NCBI GenBank assembly: GCA_025210375.1
Contig: JAOASB010000004.1
Span: 1-64,000 of the forward strand
Source: Maledivibacter sp.
Lineage (GTDB): Bacteria; Bacillota; Clostridia; Peptostreptococcales; Caminicellaceae
Reading direction: 5' to 3'
Length of the DNA: 64,000 nt
The position numbers and the translations under genes were made by a program. Shown in pieces: positions 18,295-28,188 of the stretch (the stretch's first letter is position 1; each line of letters begins with the position of its first letter). Below the pieces are notes generated by a model. That model worked only from the letters and a program-made list of their open reading frames with translations, made no database searches and was not told the origin of the DNA.

Positions 18295-19365
18295 TCAATG
18301 CTTAGGTTTAAATGATATCAGTAAAGCTATTAATGTAAAAAATATTAAATTAAAAGAAGTAAAGGTTGGAGATGTAAAAGACAGTATTTTTTCTTTTAAT
18401 GAATCATCGGAAAGTATTAAAGCAAAATAAACCATTAAAGGATAGATATATATACATATTTTTTTTATATCAATTTCAATAAGTTTATTTATACCTAAGG
18501 TAGAGGCAAAATAATAATTTGAAATAGTCCTAATTATTATTAATATCCAGATAAAGGTGAATATATATCGAAAATTATTAATTATAGGTATTTGAATACT
18601 TTCAAAAACAAATATATAAGACCAGTAGCTTTTAGGAATGATATCTATACCTAAATAAACTATGGTACTAAATACAGCCCATACCCATATCAATCCAGAT
18701 ACGCCCAAGGACTTTAAAGTTTTTTTCTTTATATACCCAGGGTCTTTTACATATGGATAAAGCAAAAAAATGGCTTCCCAGCCAGTATAAAAATATGCAG
18801 TTTCTTTATTTGCTTTGAAAATGCTCGATAAACCCGAACCAAATACAGGTTGTATATTTGATATATCACCAGATTTAAAAATAACTATAGAGAATAAAAT
18901 TATCACATAACCGAAATTAATTAATTGATTTGTTTTACCTAGAACCCTTAACCCATTACAAGATGTATAGGCAGCTAATGAAATTGCTATTATAACCACC
19001 TTTAAAGGAGATAAAAAAGGAACAATATAAGTTCGTGTAAGATTAACAAAATCTGATGTAACTGTTAAGGTAACAAGTATAAACTGTGAAATAAATATGA
19101 AATTTAATATGCTTCCCAAAAATTTACCAAAATATTTTTTGCTTAAAACCAATATGTCATCATTGGGATGCTTATTTATGATAAAGCTGGCTATGAGAAT
19201 AACATAAAGGGGATATATTAATCCAATTATAGCTGAAATCCATGCGTCTTGGGCGGCAATTTTTACTAGGGCATTAGCAAATCTTAAAAAAGCCGGGCCA
19301 ACTGAGAACCCTATCAATAAAGAGCCTAGCTGACTTGAAGTTATAAGTTTTTTCTGTTTATTCAT
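18295..19365 (-). CDS. gerAB: GerAB-type spore germination permease
   Basis: 356 residues, about ten membrane segments, APC-superfamily fold. GerB subunits form the part of the germinant receptor that binds small molecules such as amino acids. It overlaps the gerAA stop by 8 bases, so the two are translationally coupled. Motifs: LITSSQLGSLLIGFSVGPAF at the first helix; FYTGWEAIFLLYPYVKDP mid-protein. Confidence 0.88.
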   Translation of the reverse strand: MNKQKKLITSSQLGSLLIGFSVGPAFLRFANALVKIAAQDAWISAIIGLIYPLYVILIASFIINKHPNDDILVLSKKYFGKFLGSILNFIFISQFILVTLTVTSDFVNLTRTYIVPFLSPLKVVIIAISLAAYTSCNGLRVLGKTNQLINFGYVIILFSIVIFKSGDISNIQPVFGSGLSSIFKANKETAYFYTGWEAIFLLYPYVKDPGYIKKKTLKSLGVSGLIWVWAVFSTIVYLGIDIIPKSYWSYIFVFESIQIPIINNFRYIFTFIWILIIIRTISNYYFASTLGINKLIEIDIKKICIYIYPLMVYFALILSDDSLKEKILSFTSPTFTSFNLIFFTLIALLISFKPKH

Positions 19366-20836
19366 TATCTTTCCTCCAAAGGTGCTTCCTGAAATCCTTC
19401 TGTCGTATAGGATTATTATTTGGGATGGATTCAGGTCTAGTATTCATCTCCCATAATGGGGCCCTAATAAATATATCCTTTAAATCATTACTTTCAATAG
19501 ATACATAAGGAATTCCAAAACTTTCTAAAGAGAATAGATGAACTATCAAAAAGAATATGCCACATGTTATGCCTAAAAATCCCATAGCATTTGTAAGAAT
19601 AAGCATGGGGAATCTAATAAATCGTATACTAAGAGACATTTCATAATTAGGAATTAAAAAAGTAGCTACGACGGTTATTCCGATTATAAGTAGGGTGGTA
19701 GGACTTGCTATATTTGAGTCAACTGCAGCATTTCCTATAATGATTCCTCCTACTATACTTAAGGTTGATGCTATTCTTGGTGGAAGTCTTAGTCCTCCTT
19801 CTCTTAAAAATTCTACTACTATTTCCATTGCTAATATTTCAAGAAAGGGGGTCAACGCTATGCCTTCCCTTGATTGTACAATTGGATTAATAAATTTTAC
19901 AGGTATCAACTCGATATTGTATTGTAGCAGAGCTAAATAGGTAGATGGTAATGTTATGATTATGAAAACTGCAAATATTCGTAGAAGTCTTGTAAAGGAT
20001 GAGACTATTGTTCGCTGATTATAATCTTCAACAGCTTGAAAAAATTCTATAAATATGGCTGGAGTAGTAAGCACATAGGGAGTCCCATTTAATATAATGG
20101 CTATTCGTCCTTCAAGTATATTCGCTTTTATTATATCTGGTCTTTCAGTACCGTATACCTGTGGGAATACGGAATAGGCACTTTTTTCTATATATTGCTC
20201 AAGGATACCAGTATCATTTACTGCATCCACATTTATACTGTTTATTCTATCACGAACTTTTTTTAAAACATCCTCATTCACTATATCTTCAATGTATATT
20301 AATGCTAATTCAGTTTGGGAACGTGTACCAACTTGCAAATCTTCTATTGTTAAGTGCTTGTCTTTAATTTTTCGTCTTAGAATACTGATATTAGTTTCTA
20401 TATTTTCTACAAAGCCTTCTCTAGGACCTCTAACCGATGATTCAGTTGGAGGATCAGTTATAGATCGAAAATCCCCACCTAATGTATCTATTATAATGAA
20501 CTCACTTATGCCATCAATTAATATAACCGTTCTTCCAGATTTAATATTATCTATAGCAGAACCAATATTTTTTTCTGTTTGTGTATTTGATGATGGTATG
20601 TATCTTTTACATATATACTCCGCAGTATTTTTATGGGGAAATACTTCTTCTTCTATTTGAAACATTAGTGGTTTCAAAATACTTTTATCAATGGCATCCT
20701 TATTTACTAATCCATTTACATATATTAAGGCAGCGTCAAGGATTTTCTTATTTCCAATAAAAAAATGTTTGACAATCACAGGACTATTAGGACCTATCTC
20801 ATTGATAATTAAATCTATATTTTCATTTAGTTGCAT
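19358..20836 (-). CDS. gerAA: GerAA-type germinant receptor subunit
   Basis: 492 residues: a soluble N-terminal half (about 1-275) and a C-terminal membrane half with about five segments. Family signatures include DGISEFIIIDTLGGDFRSI, PPTESSVRGPREGF and IPVKFINPIVQSREGIALTP. First gene of the ger operon; with AB and AC it senses germinants in the spore inner membrane. ATG 20836 has a weak GGGTGG site. I did not find a convincing forespore promoter upstream. Confidence 0.93.
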   Translation of the reverse strand: MQLNENIDLIINEIGPNSPVIVKHFFIGNKKILDAALIYVNGLVNKDAIDKSILKPLMFQIEEEVFPHKNTAEYICKRYIPSSNTQTEKNIGSAIDNIKSGRTVILIDGISEFIIIDTLGGDFRSITDPPTESSVRGPREGFVENIETNISILRRKIKDKHLTIEDLQVGTRSQTELALIYIEDIVNEDVLKKVRDRINSINVDAVNDTGILEQYIEKSAYSVFPQVYGTERPDIIKANILEGRIAIILNGTPYVLTTPAIFIEFFQAVEDYNQRTIVSSFTRLLRIFAVFIIITLPSTYLALLQYNIELIPVKFINPIVQSREGIALTPFLEILAMEIVVEFLREGGLRLPPRIASTLSIVGGIIIGNAAVDSNIASPTTLLIIGITVVATFLIPNYEMSLSIRFIRFPMLILTNAMGFLGITCGIFFLIVHLFSLESFGIPYVSIESNDLKDIFIRAPLWEMNTRPESIPNNNPIRQKDFRKHLWRKDNE

Positions 20837-21026
20837 TGTTATTTACCACCCTATTACATAATAGTATAAACTTACATATTAAAGATTTTAGCCTAAAATC
20901 CTTGTTTTATACCTTCCTATTGATACTGATTATAAAATAAAAGAAATTTATAATATAAAATCCAAGATTTATATGGGCAGTGGCAATTGAATCTTAATTT
21001 ATGCATAGGAAAATATTAAAATAATA

Positions 21027-21055
21027 TTGACAATGACAGTAGTAACTACTATAAT
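21027..21055 (+). promoter_or_regulatory. Perfect sigma-A promoter for azlCD
   Basis: TTGACA (21027-21032), exactly 17 bases, TATAAT (21050-21055). A 13-bp palindrome AGTAGTAACTACT (21038-21050) fills the spacer, a standard place for a repressor operator. Related AGTAGTT and TAGTTACT half-sites follow downstream up to about 21090. Confidence 0.85.
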
Positions 21056-21135
21056 AATCACTAATATTAGTAGTTGGTTTGGTAGTTACTAAATTCGCGA
21101 ATGATATTTAAGAACATTAAGGAGGCTCAATAAAG

Positions 21136-21846
21136 GTGAAAAATTTAAAAGTACAATATAGCTTTAAACATGGAGTGATAGATGGGTTACCAATTGTCAT
21201 TGGTTTTCTCCCCATAGGGATGGCATTTGGAATATTATCAAAAACCACGGGGATTACAATGCTGGATAGTATATTATTTTCGGTACTTGTATTTGCAGGG
21301 GCAAGTCAATTTATAGCCTTAAACCTATTAATGGTAGGTGCCGGAATAGGAGAAATAATCTTAACCACCTCCCTAGTAAATTTCAGACATTTTTTAATGG
21401 GGGCATCCCTTGCAACAAGAATGACAGAAGATATGAAGAGGTGGAGTCCCTTCATCGCATTTGGGATAACCGATGAGGTTTTTTCTATAGCATCATTTAA
21501 GGATGGAACATTAACCAAAGAATATATGATTTCCCTTGAACTTATGGGATATTCTGCTTGGGTCTTTAGTACAGCATTAGGATATTTTGTTGGGGGAATA
21601 CTACCAATTGCTGTTAAAAGTAGTATGGGAATAGCTTTATACGCAATGTTTGGGGCGATTTTGATACCAGAAATAAAAAAATCAAATAAAGCCGCAATAC
21701 TAGCAGGTTTATCGGGAGTTATAAATACTATATGCAAGTATTTCTTTGCTCTGCCTCAAGGCTGGAGCATAGTTATATCCATTATAATAGCATCATTTTT
21801 AGGGTTGTATCTATTTAAGGAAGGGGAAATGGAAGAATATGAATAA
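21136..21846 (+). CDS. azlC: AzlC-family amino acid exporter, large subunit
   Basis: 236 residues, about seven membrane segments, with the AzlC signatures GLPIVIGFLPIGMAFGIL (near 20) and FAGASQFIALNLL (near 57). AzlCD pairs export branched-chain amino acids or analogues. GTG 21136 has GGAGG at 21121-21125. It overlaps azlD by 8 bases. Exporting surplus branched-chain amino acids would suit an amino-acid fermenter. Confidence 0.9.
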   Translation: MKNLKVQYSFKHGVIDGLPIVIGFLPIGMAFGILSKTTGITMLDSILFSVLVFAGASQFIALNLLMVGAGIGEIILTTSLVNFRHFLMGASLATRMTEDMKRWSPFIAFGITDEVFSIASFKDGTLTKEYMISLELMGYSAWVFSTALGYFVGGILPIAVKSSMGIALYAMFGAILIPEIKKSNKAAILAGLSGVINTICKYFFALPQGWSIVISIIIASFLGLYLFKEGEMEEYE

Positions 21847-22159
21847 TCAAATATTATTAATTATAGGAATGATGTTGGCAACCTATATACCAAGATTACT
21901 TCCTTTTATCATGGTATCCGGAAAAAAATTACCCAAAAGATTGGAAATGCTGTTAAAGTATATACCCTATACGGCTTTAGGGGCATTGATAATACCGGGT
22001 GTTTTTTCTGCTATACCCCACATGCCATTGGTTTCATTATCAGCCATAGTTTTTTCCTTTGTGTATGCTTGGTATAAGGGTGGTATAATAATACCTGTAT
22101 TAGGGTCAATACTAGTTGCCTTTGGTATGATTCTAATGAAAAATGGATATATTTTTTGA
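21839..22159 (+). CDS. azlD: AzlD-family small membrane subunit
   Basis: 106 residues, four hydrophobic segments, starting MNNQILLIIGMMLATYIPRL, with the AzlD motif LLKYIPYTALGALIIPGVF. It is the small partner of AzlC and overlaps the end of azlC. Confidence 0.9.
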   Translation: MNNQILLIIGMMLATYIPRLLPFIMVSGKKLPKRLEMLLKYIPYTALGALIIPGVFSAIPHMPLVSLSAIVFSFVYAWYKGGIIIPVLGSILVAFGMILMKNGYIF

Positions 22160-22206
22160 TTTTAACTATAAAAGGAGACAAAATAGATAGTTGGAGGTAA
22201 GATCAT

Positions 22207-23052
22207 ATGAATGGTGAATCATTGATTATTGAAGATATGAAAAAATTAGGACTAAGCGAATATGAGGTAAAGGCATATTTAAAGCTTTTAGAAGAGTATC
22301 CTGTAAATGGTTATGTTTTAAGTAAAAATTCAGGGATTCCACGATCGAGAATATATGAGGTGCTAGATAGCTTGAAAAAAAAGCAAATAGTATTTGAACA
22401 AATTGAAAAAAATACTACTTTATATCATCCTCTAGAACCTAAGCTATTGATAAGTAAGCTTAAAAACAATTTTGATGATATATTGAATAATGTTGATGAA
22501 TACACTAAGAGGGTTTATTCAAAGCAGGAAAATGATAACGAGTTGATTGTTATCAAAGGTAGAAATAATATTATTGACTTTATAAATGCTTTAATCAGTG
22601 AGGCCCAAAAAAGAATAGCAGTATCAATATGGGAAGAGGAAACAAATGATATTTCAAAAGCTTTAAATGAGGCAATAAATAGAGGAGTATTGTTAAGGGG
22701 AATATACTTTGGAAAAAACAATCCATATGAAGAAATAATTACCCATAGAAGGATAGAACGGTATTTATCAGAGAAAAGTGAAAGATATATGCTAATTATA
22801 ATTGATGGTATCCATGTTGTTTCTGGAATTATATCAAGGGGGGAAGACAGTCAAGTGACATGGACTAGGGATGCTGGTTTTGTGGAGATAAGCGAGGATT
22901 ATATTGCCCATGATTTGATGGTAAATCTTTATTCAAATAAATTAGAAGTAGATGAAAGAAAAGAGTTTGAGTGCTATTTAGATAATATCAGAAAGGAATA
23001 TTTTGGATTTACAGAAGAAGAATTTAAGAAGTTTGATATAATCACAAATTAA
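22207..23052 (+). CDS. TrmB-family transcriptional regulator
   Basis: 281 residues: N-terminal TrmB-type winged helix (about 10-80; LGLSEYEVKAYLKLLEE, SGIPRSRIYEVLDSLKKK) and a C-terminal phospholipase-D-like effector domain with ends near FVEISEDYIAHDLM. It lies 47 bases after azlD and is likely co-transcribed, so it probably controls this operon through the palindrome in its promoter. The ribosome site GGAGGTAAG precedes ATG 22207. Confidence 0.85.
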   Translation: MNGESLIIEDMKKLGLSEYEVKAYLKLLEEYPVNGYVLSKNSGIPRSRIYEVLDSLKKKQIVFEQIEKNTTLYHPLEPKLLISKLKNNFDDILNNVDEYTKRVYSKQENDNELIVIKGRNNIIDFINALISEAQKRIAVSIWEEETNDISKALNEAINRGVLLRGIYFGKNNPYEEIITHRRIERYLSEKSERYMLIIIDGIHVVSGIISRGEDSQVTWTRDAGFVEISEDYIAHDLMVNLYSNKLEVDERKEFECYLDNIRKEYFGFTEEEFKKFDIITN

Positions 23053-23119
23053 GAGTAAAATAGAGCATAAGTATTGCAGGATAATTATTAAATTTTCAAA
23101 TTGTTTTATATTCATACTT

Positions 23120-23212
23120 GAGGAAAATTCCATAACTCTTGATCGGCTAAGCCTAATAGGAGGAATCTCTATAGTAGATGGTTTCTATAGAAAGTAATTA
23201 TGCAATTTGCTC
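23120..23212 (-). repeat. Family A element, copy A2 (shortened, inverted)
   Basis: 93 bp with ends GAGGAAAATTCCATAACTC and GCAATTTGCTC. An exact ACTT duplication flanks it (23116-23119 and 23213-23216). The rest of the 23053-23433 gap has no other feature I can support. Confidence 0.85.
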
Positions 23213-23433
23213 ACTTAAGAATGATCTAAACTATGAAAGAACAAATTATTATTTCAAATCATAAAATCAATAATTTTGAAATTGGCATAAAATTTGCTTG
23301 ATTAGTATCTGTTCCTGATTCGTTTTAGTTGTAATTATTGAAGTTGATAAAATAAATATTGTACAAAAAATATAAATTGTCAAACATTAATCTAATTAGT
23401 TTAAGTAGTAAGGGACAGAAGGAGGGAAATAGT

Positions 23434-25188
23434 TTGGATATTAAACAATTAAAGTCAGTAGCTGAGGAAATTGTGGTGGCAACTAGTAAAATTCTCAATG
23501 ATGTTACGGTAGCAATTGTTGATCAAAATGGAAATTATATGGCCATTGATGAATTTTATATAATTAGAAAAGGTACTGAAGAGTGGAAACCCTATATTGA
23601 TGAAATTATAAAGAAAAGAAAAGTGACTATCATTGAAAATCCTGGACTTAATCCACTTTGTAAAGGATGTGAAAATGAAGGAAATTGTCCACAAACCTTA
23701 GAAATTTCAGTTCCATTTAATTTTGACAATAGATTTTTTGGATATATCAGTGTTATAACATTTTCTAATGAGATGAAGGACTATTACATTAAACGCATAG
23801 ATCAGACAGTTGAGTATTTGAACAGTATGGTTAAGCTCATGGTTAGTGCTGCAAAGGAACAAGCGACCAGAATTCATGCCGAAAGGATGTTTTCCGAACG
23901 AGAGGCTATCATTAATTCTATGAATTACGGTGTTGTTGATTGTGATATTGATGGACGAATTAAGTGTGCTAATCATACTTTTTGCAATTTTATTGGCGCT
24001 GATAGACCTATTGAAAACCAGCTTATTACTGAAATTTTAACCTCTACTGCTATTGAAGAAGTTCTAAATAACAAGGGTGAACTAGAGGGGCGTGAGGCAC
24101 AAGTATTTATTAACAATGAAATGCATAGAATGGTTGTAAGTGCTACGGTGATAAAAAGTGAATCAAATGAGGATATTGGTTTCGTATTTAGCCTTCATAA
24201 AGCTGCATATATTAGGAGTTTAGTCTTTGGGAGTAAAGAAGAATGCTCTGAGAATGCCTTAAGCTCTATTATTGGGAAAAGTGCAGCTATGATTGAACTC
24301 AGGAAGAGAATAGAAAGCATCGCTAACAGTTGTTCGACTGTGATGATTAATGGGGAGACTGGAACTGGAAAAGAATTGGTTGCCCGAGCTATACACAGTC
24401 TAAGTTCAAGAAGGGATAAACCTATTGTAACCATTAATTGTGCCGCCATCCCGGATAACTTGTTAGAAAGTGAACTTTTCGGATATGAGGAGGGTGCATT
24501 TACAGGAGGGCGTAAGGGTGGAAAAGCAGGTATTATTGAAGTTGCTGATGGAGGAACTTTATTTTTAGATGAGATTGGCGATATGCCCTTGCACCTTCAA
24601 GCTAAACTGCTTCGGGTATTACAAGAAAAAGAAATCTTAAGAATTGGTGGATATGTACCGACTCCAATCGATATACGAGTGATATCAGCAACCCATCAAG
24701 ATCTGGATGAACTCATAAAACGGCAGCTGTTTAGGATGGATCTATATTATCGTTTAAATATCATACCTATTGAAATTAGTCCACTACGAGAACATATTTC
24801 GGATATAGATGATTTAATCGACTATTTTATCATGAAATATAATCACAAGCTTAATAAACAGATTATAGCGTGTTCAAGGGACTATATTGAAGCTATGAAA
24901 CAATACACATGGCCAGGCAATGTGCGAGAACTTGAGAATGCTATTGAGTATTCAATAAATATTCAAACGGGCAATATTTTAACTACTGATAGTCTTCTAC
25001 AAAAAATTTCTGATTATGATTTGGAAGAAAGAAGTACAATGAGTTTAAAACAAAGGACCTTAGAATATGAAAGAAAAGTTATACAAAACGTTGTTAAACA
25101 GTATAAAAATGAGTCTAATGGTATAGAAAAAGCTGCACATTTATTAGGCATTAGTAGGGCATCATTATATAGGAAACTAAAAGGCTAG
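23434..25188 (+). CDS. Sigma-54-dependent activator of the downstream GRE operon
   Basis: 584 residues. A GAF/PocR-like sensor (about 1-140) carries a cysteine cluster CKGCENEGNC (C-x2-C-x5-C); a PAS domain follows (about 160-260); then the AAA+ domain with Walker A GETGTGKE (about 306) and a sigma-54 contact loop reading GAFTGG in place of the usual GAFTGA; a Fis-type helix-turn-helix ends the protein. TTG 23434 is chosen because GGAGG at 23421-23425 lies 8 bases upstream. A near-perfect sigma-54 promoter lies 430 bases downstream ahead of the GRE operon, so that operon is the likely target. Confidence 0.9.
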   Translation: MDIKQLKSVAEEIVVATSKILNDVTVAIVDQNGNYMAIDEFYIIRKGTEEWKPYIDEIIKKRKVTIIENPGLNPLCKGCENEGNCPQTLEISVPFNFDNRFFGYISVITFSNEMKDYYIKRIDQTVEYLNSMVKLMVSAAKEQATRIHAERMFSEREAIINSMNYGVVDCDIDGRIKCANHTFCNFIGADRPIENQLITEILTSTAIEEVLNNKGELEGREAQVFINNEMHRMVVSATVIKSESNEDIGFVFSLHKAAYIRSLVFGSKEECSENALSSIIGKSAAMIELRKRIESIANSCSTVMINGETGTGKELVARAIHSLSSRRDKPIVTINCAAIPDNLLESELFGYEEGAFTGGRKGGKAGIIEVADGGTLFLDEIGDMPLHLQAKLLRVLQEKEILRIGGYVPTPIDIRVISATHQDLDELIKRQLFRMDLYYRLNIIPIEISPLREHISDIDDLIDYFIMKYNHKLNKQIIACSRDYIEAMKQYTWPGNVRELENAIEYSINIQTGNILTTDSLLQKISDYDLEERSTMSLKQRTLEYERKVIQNVVKQYKNESNGIEKAAHLLGISRASLYRKLKG

Positions 25189-25333
25189 CTTCAATAATGT
25201 TGAGTAAGTATAATTAACAACATAAACATAAGTAAGATTTATAATAAATTGAATAAATTAATGATCTTAAAAGGGGTTATCTCAAAATAGGGAATGAATT
25301 CTGGGGCTGAGATGTCCTTTTTTTTGTTGGTCA

Positions 25334-25388
25334 AAAATCGAGCAGGAGGGAAATTTATTTAAATTTCCCTCCTGCTCGATTTTGTTAA
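25334..25388 (+). terminator. Strong terminator after sigma-54 activator
   Basis: An almost perfect inverted repeat: AAAATCGAGCAGGAGGGAAA (25334-25353) pairs with its complement ending at 25384. It isolates the activator gene from the operon it controls. A weaker hairpin (ATCTCA/TGAGAT with T8) precedes it. Confidence 0.9.
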
Positions 25389-25436
25389 TATTTGGATTGT
25401 ATTGTAGACTTTTTGACAAATTCATTTTTTTGTAAA

Positions 25437-25555
25437 ACTGTCTTGTTTGTGATATTTCAGTATCAATTTTGAGATTGTAATCAAGGCTTTGATATGACTA
25501 TGTATTATGGATGCATGATACAAATGTCGCATTTTTGAGTCTGGATCAAGACAGT
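25437..25555. promoter_or_regulatory. Candidate upstream activator sites
   Basis: ACTGTCTTG (25437-25445) and its exact complement CAAGACAGT (25547-25555) lie 62-180 bp upstream of the -24/-12 promoter, the usual range for sigma-54 activator sites. Function is inferred from position only. Confidence 0.35.
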
Positions 25556-25616
25556 AAATAATCATAAGGCCATAATATCTTTTGAAAATATAATGCATTC
25601 AACAGAATTATAAAGG

Positions 25617-25632
25617 TGGCACGATATTTGCT
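25617..25632 (+). promoter_or_regulatory. Sigma-54 (-24/-12) promoter of the GRE-ort operon
   Basis: TGGCAC (25617-25622), five bases, TTGCT (25628-25632): a match to the consensus TGGCAC-N5-TTGCW. It also shows that the GRE cannot start at the in-frame GTG at 25616. Confidence 0.9.
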
Positions 25633-25669
25633 ATATAACCATGAAGTGATAAAGAGGAGGGAAAAATTC

Positions 25670-28090
25670 ATGACACAAATGATTAAATATTGTAATAAAG
25701 ATTTTGATAAATCGATTACAGATCGTATTGCAAAAATTAGGGAAGAAGTAATTTCTGCTAAACCGACTTTGTGTAGTGAGAGAGCATTACTTGTTACTGA
25801 ACTATATAAAGAAACAGAAGATGTACCTAATGTAACAAGAAGAGCAATTGCACTCAAAAAAATTCTTGATAACATGACACAAAATATCTGGGATGGAGAG
25901 TTGATTGTAGGAAGTCATGGAAGTAACGGAAGGAGATCAGCACCCGTTTTTCCAGAGTTTGCTACAGAATGGCTAAAGGAAGAGCTAGATGAAATGTTAG
26001 AAACAAGGGAACAGGATACCTTCGTAGTTCCTCAAAATGTAAAGGATGATATTAAAAGTATCTTTCCATATTGGAATAATAAAACCATATACAACAGATA
26101 TCGTGCCATGCTTCCTGAGGAAACTAAGCAGGCTAGAGATTCATATATGTTTACCCGTGATCTTTTTGAACGAAATGGTTATGGTCATACAGCTTATGAT
26201 GTTGAAAAAATACTAAAGGTTGGAATCATAGGTATTAAGAATGAAGTTGAAGAAAAGCTTAGTGCTGTTGATTTAACCACTAGTGAAGGTATTGAAAAGA
26301 AACTCTTTTATGAAGGACTTATCATTTGTCTCGATGCAGTTGTTAATTATGCTAAGCGTTATGGACAAAAGGCCTTAGCCCTTGCCGTTAAAGAGAAGGA
26401 CACCATAAGAAAAAAAGAACTTGAAAAAATAGCAGATGTTTGTAATTGGGTTCCTGAGAATCCAGCAAGGGACATATGGGAAGCTATTCAAGTTGTAGCT
26501 TTTATGCAAATTATCATTCAAACAGAAACAAGCGGTGATTCAGTTTCCCCAGGAAGATTAGATCAATATCTATATCCGTATTATAAAAGTGATATAAAAG
26601 AAGGACGCTATACCATAGATGAAATTCAAGAGCTTCTAGATTCTCTATGGATTAAGTTCAATGAAATTGTTAAAGCCCAGGATAGTGAATCTATTCATAT
26701 TCACCCAGGTTTTCCTATGACTCCAAACCTTACAATTGGAGGGCAAACACCTGACGGAGACGATGCTACAAATGAGCTAAGCTACTTAATGCTTAATAGC
26801 CAAAAACATATAAGATTAACAAATCCTCAGTTTACAGTTCGTTTTCATAAGAATACTCCAGAGGATTTCAAAATGAGGGTTGCAGAAATTGTAAAGCTTG
26901 GGACTGGGATGCCAGCTATGTTTGGTGATGAAGGATGTATGGGGGCTATGCAAAGATCTTTTCCGGACATGCCTATAGAGCGTATTAGAGACTATAGTAT
27001 TGTTGGTTGTGTAGAGCTTGCTCCAAAGGGATTCCAAGCTAGAGTTAATGGTGGATTTTTAAATGTGGCTCGTGTTGTAGATCTTGCTTTAAATGATGGT
27101 GTAGATAGGTTGACAGGTAAGCAAGTTGGACCTGAAACCGGTAAGCCCGAGAGCTTTAAAGCCTTTGACGATGTGCTTGAGGCTGTTCGTACACAAATGG
27201 AGTATTTTGTGAAACACCAAGTGATAAATGCTGCAGTAGTGGATATGGTACAGAGAGAATATATGCCGCATCTATTCCTTTCAAGCTTAATAGAAGGTTG
27301 TATAGATAATGGTAAAGACATGACTAGGGGTGGGTCCCTTTGGGGTGCAACACCTATATTACATGTTGGATTAGCAACAGCTGCCAACTCTTTAGTAGCT
27401 GTTAAGAAAACTATCTTTGAAGATAACACCCTTAAGATGGAGGAATTAATTGAAGTATTAAATAGTAATTTCTCTGGAGAAAGAGGAGAAGAAGTGTACG
27501 AAGTGCTACAGAGTCTTCCTAAATATGGAAATGATAATGATTATGCAGATGATGTCATGAAAACTATGACAAATATGTTCTTTGATGAAATTGAGAAACA
27601 TAAGGATATTGATGGTAGAGCTTATACTTCTATGATCCTTACCCTTGGGGCAACTGTTCCTCATGGATGGAAAACAGGAGCCACTGCGGATGGAAGAAAA
27701 TCAGGGACACCGGTTTCGGATTCCATGTCACCATCCAATCTAGGAGAGAGTGAAGGCCCTACGGCTGTACTTCTATCGGCTGGAAAGATAGATCAAAGTC
27801 GTGTTCTTGAGGGTAATGTATTAAATCTTAAATTCAATAGGAATGCATTATCAGAAGAACAGTCCCTAAAGAAATTAATGGATTTAGTTAGTACCTATTT
27901 CAACACACTAAAAGGACAAGAGGTACAAGTAAATGTTGTAGATGGAAAAGTCTTAAGAGATGCACAAAACAACCCACAAAACTACAGTGACCTTATTATT
28001 CGTATCGCAGGCTATAGCGCACGTTTTGTGGAGCTAGCAAAGGAATTACAGGATGACATTATAGCAAGAGAAGAACATGAATTTTTATAA
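25670..28090 (+). CDS. hplG: Glycyl radical enzyme, probable 4-hydroxyproline C-N lyase (HplG-type)
   Basis: 806 residues, the size of 1,2-eliminating GREs (CutC, HypD, glycerol dehydratase). The active-site loop GCVE has C447 and E449; the radical loop RIAGYSARF has G781. These residues place it among eliminases rather than pyruvate formate-lyase, which has two adjacent cysteines. The substrate is inferred from context: ortA and ortB follow, and HplG is known to open 4-hydroxy-D-proline to 2-amino-4-ketopentanoate, the OrtAB substrate. Another amino acid giving the same product (for example 4-hydroxyornithine) is possible. ATG 25670 has GAGGAGGG upstream and lies after the sigma-54 promoter. 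Confidence 0.75.
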   Translation: MTQMIKYCNKDFDKSITDRIAKIREEVISAKPTLCSERALLVTELYKETEDVPNVTRRAIALKKILDNMTQNIWDGELIVGSHGSNGRRSAPVFPEFATEWLKEELDEMLETREQDTFVVPQNVKDDIKSIFPYWNNKTIYNRYRAMLPEETKQARDSYMFTRDLFERNGYGHTAYDVEKILKVGIIGIKNEVEEKLSAVDLTTSEGIEKKLFYEGLIICLDAVVNYAKRYGQKALALAVKEKDTIRKKELEKIADVCNWVPENPARDIWEAIQVVAFMQIIIQTETSGDSVSPGRLDQYLYPYYKSDIKEGRYTIDEIQELLDSLWIKFNEIVKAQDSESIHIHPGFPMTPNLTIGGQTPDGDDATNELSYLMLNSQKHIRLTNPQFTVRFHKNTPEDFKMRVAEIVKLGTGMPAMFGDEGCMGAMQRSFPDMPIERIRDYSIVGCVELAPKGFQARVNGGFLNVARVVDLALNDGVDRLTGKQVGPETGKPESFKAFDDVLEAVRTQMEYFVKHQVINAAVVDMVQREYMPHLFLSSLIEGCIDNGKDMTRGGSLWGATPILHVGLATAANSLVAVKKTIFEDNTLKMEELIEVLNSNFSGERGEEVYEVLQSLPKYGNDNDYADDVMKTMTNMFFDEIEKHKDIDGRAYTSMILTLGATVPHGWKTGATADGRKSGTPVSDSMSPSNLGESEGPTAVLLSAGKIDQSRVLEGNVLNLKFNRNALSEEQSLKKLMDLVSTYFNTLKGQEVQVNVVDGKVLRDAQNNPQNYSDLIIRIAGYSARFVELAKELQDDIIAREEHEFL

Positions 28091-28188
28091 AAATATCAAT
28101 AAATATGAGCTTGGAATGCAAAAAAATATATATAACATATGCATCGCTACCATGAAGCGTTGAAATTGTTATTAGGAGAAGTTAGCCC

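Noticed and set aside
20837-21135. T-box or other riboswitch upstream of azlC
   Set aside because: No T-box consensus or other known aptamer pattern seen; the repeats fit protein operators better.
25616-25669. Longer N-terminus of the GRE from GTG 25616
   Set aside because: It lies in the sigma-54 promoter and has no ribosome site; ATG 25670 has a strong one.
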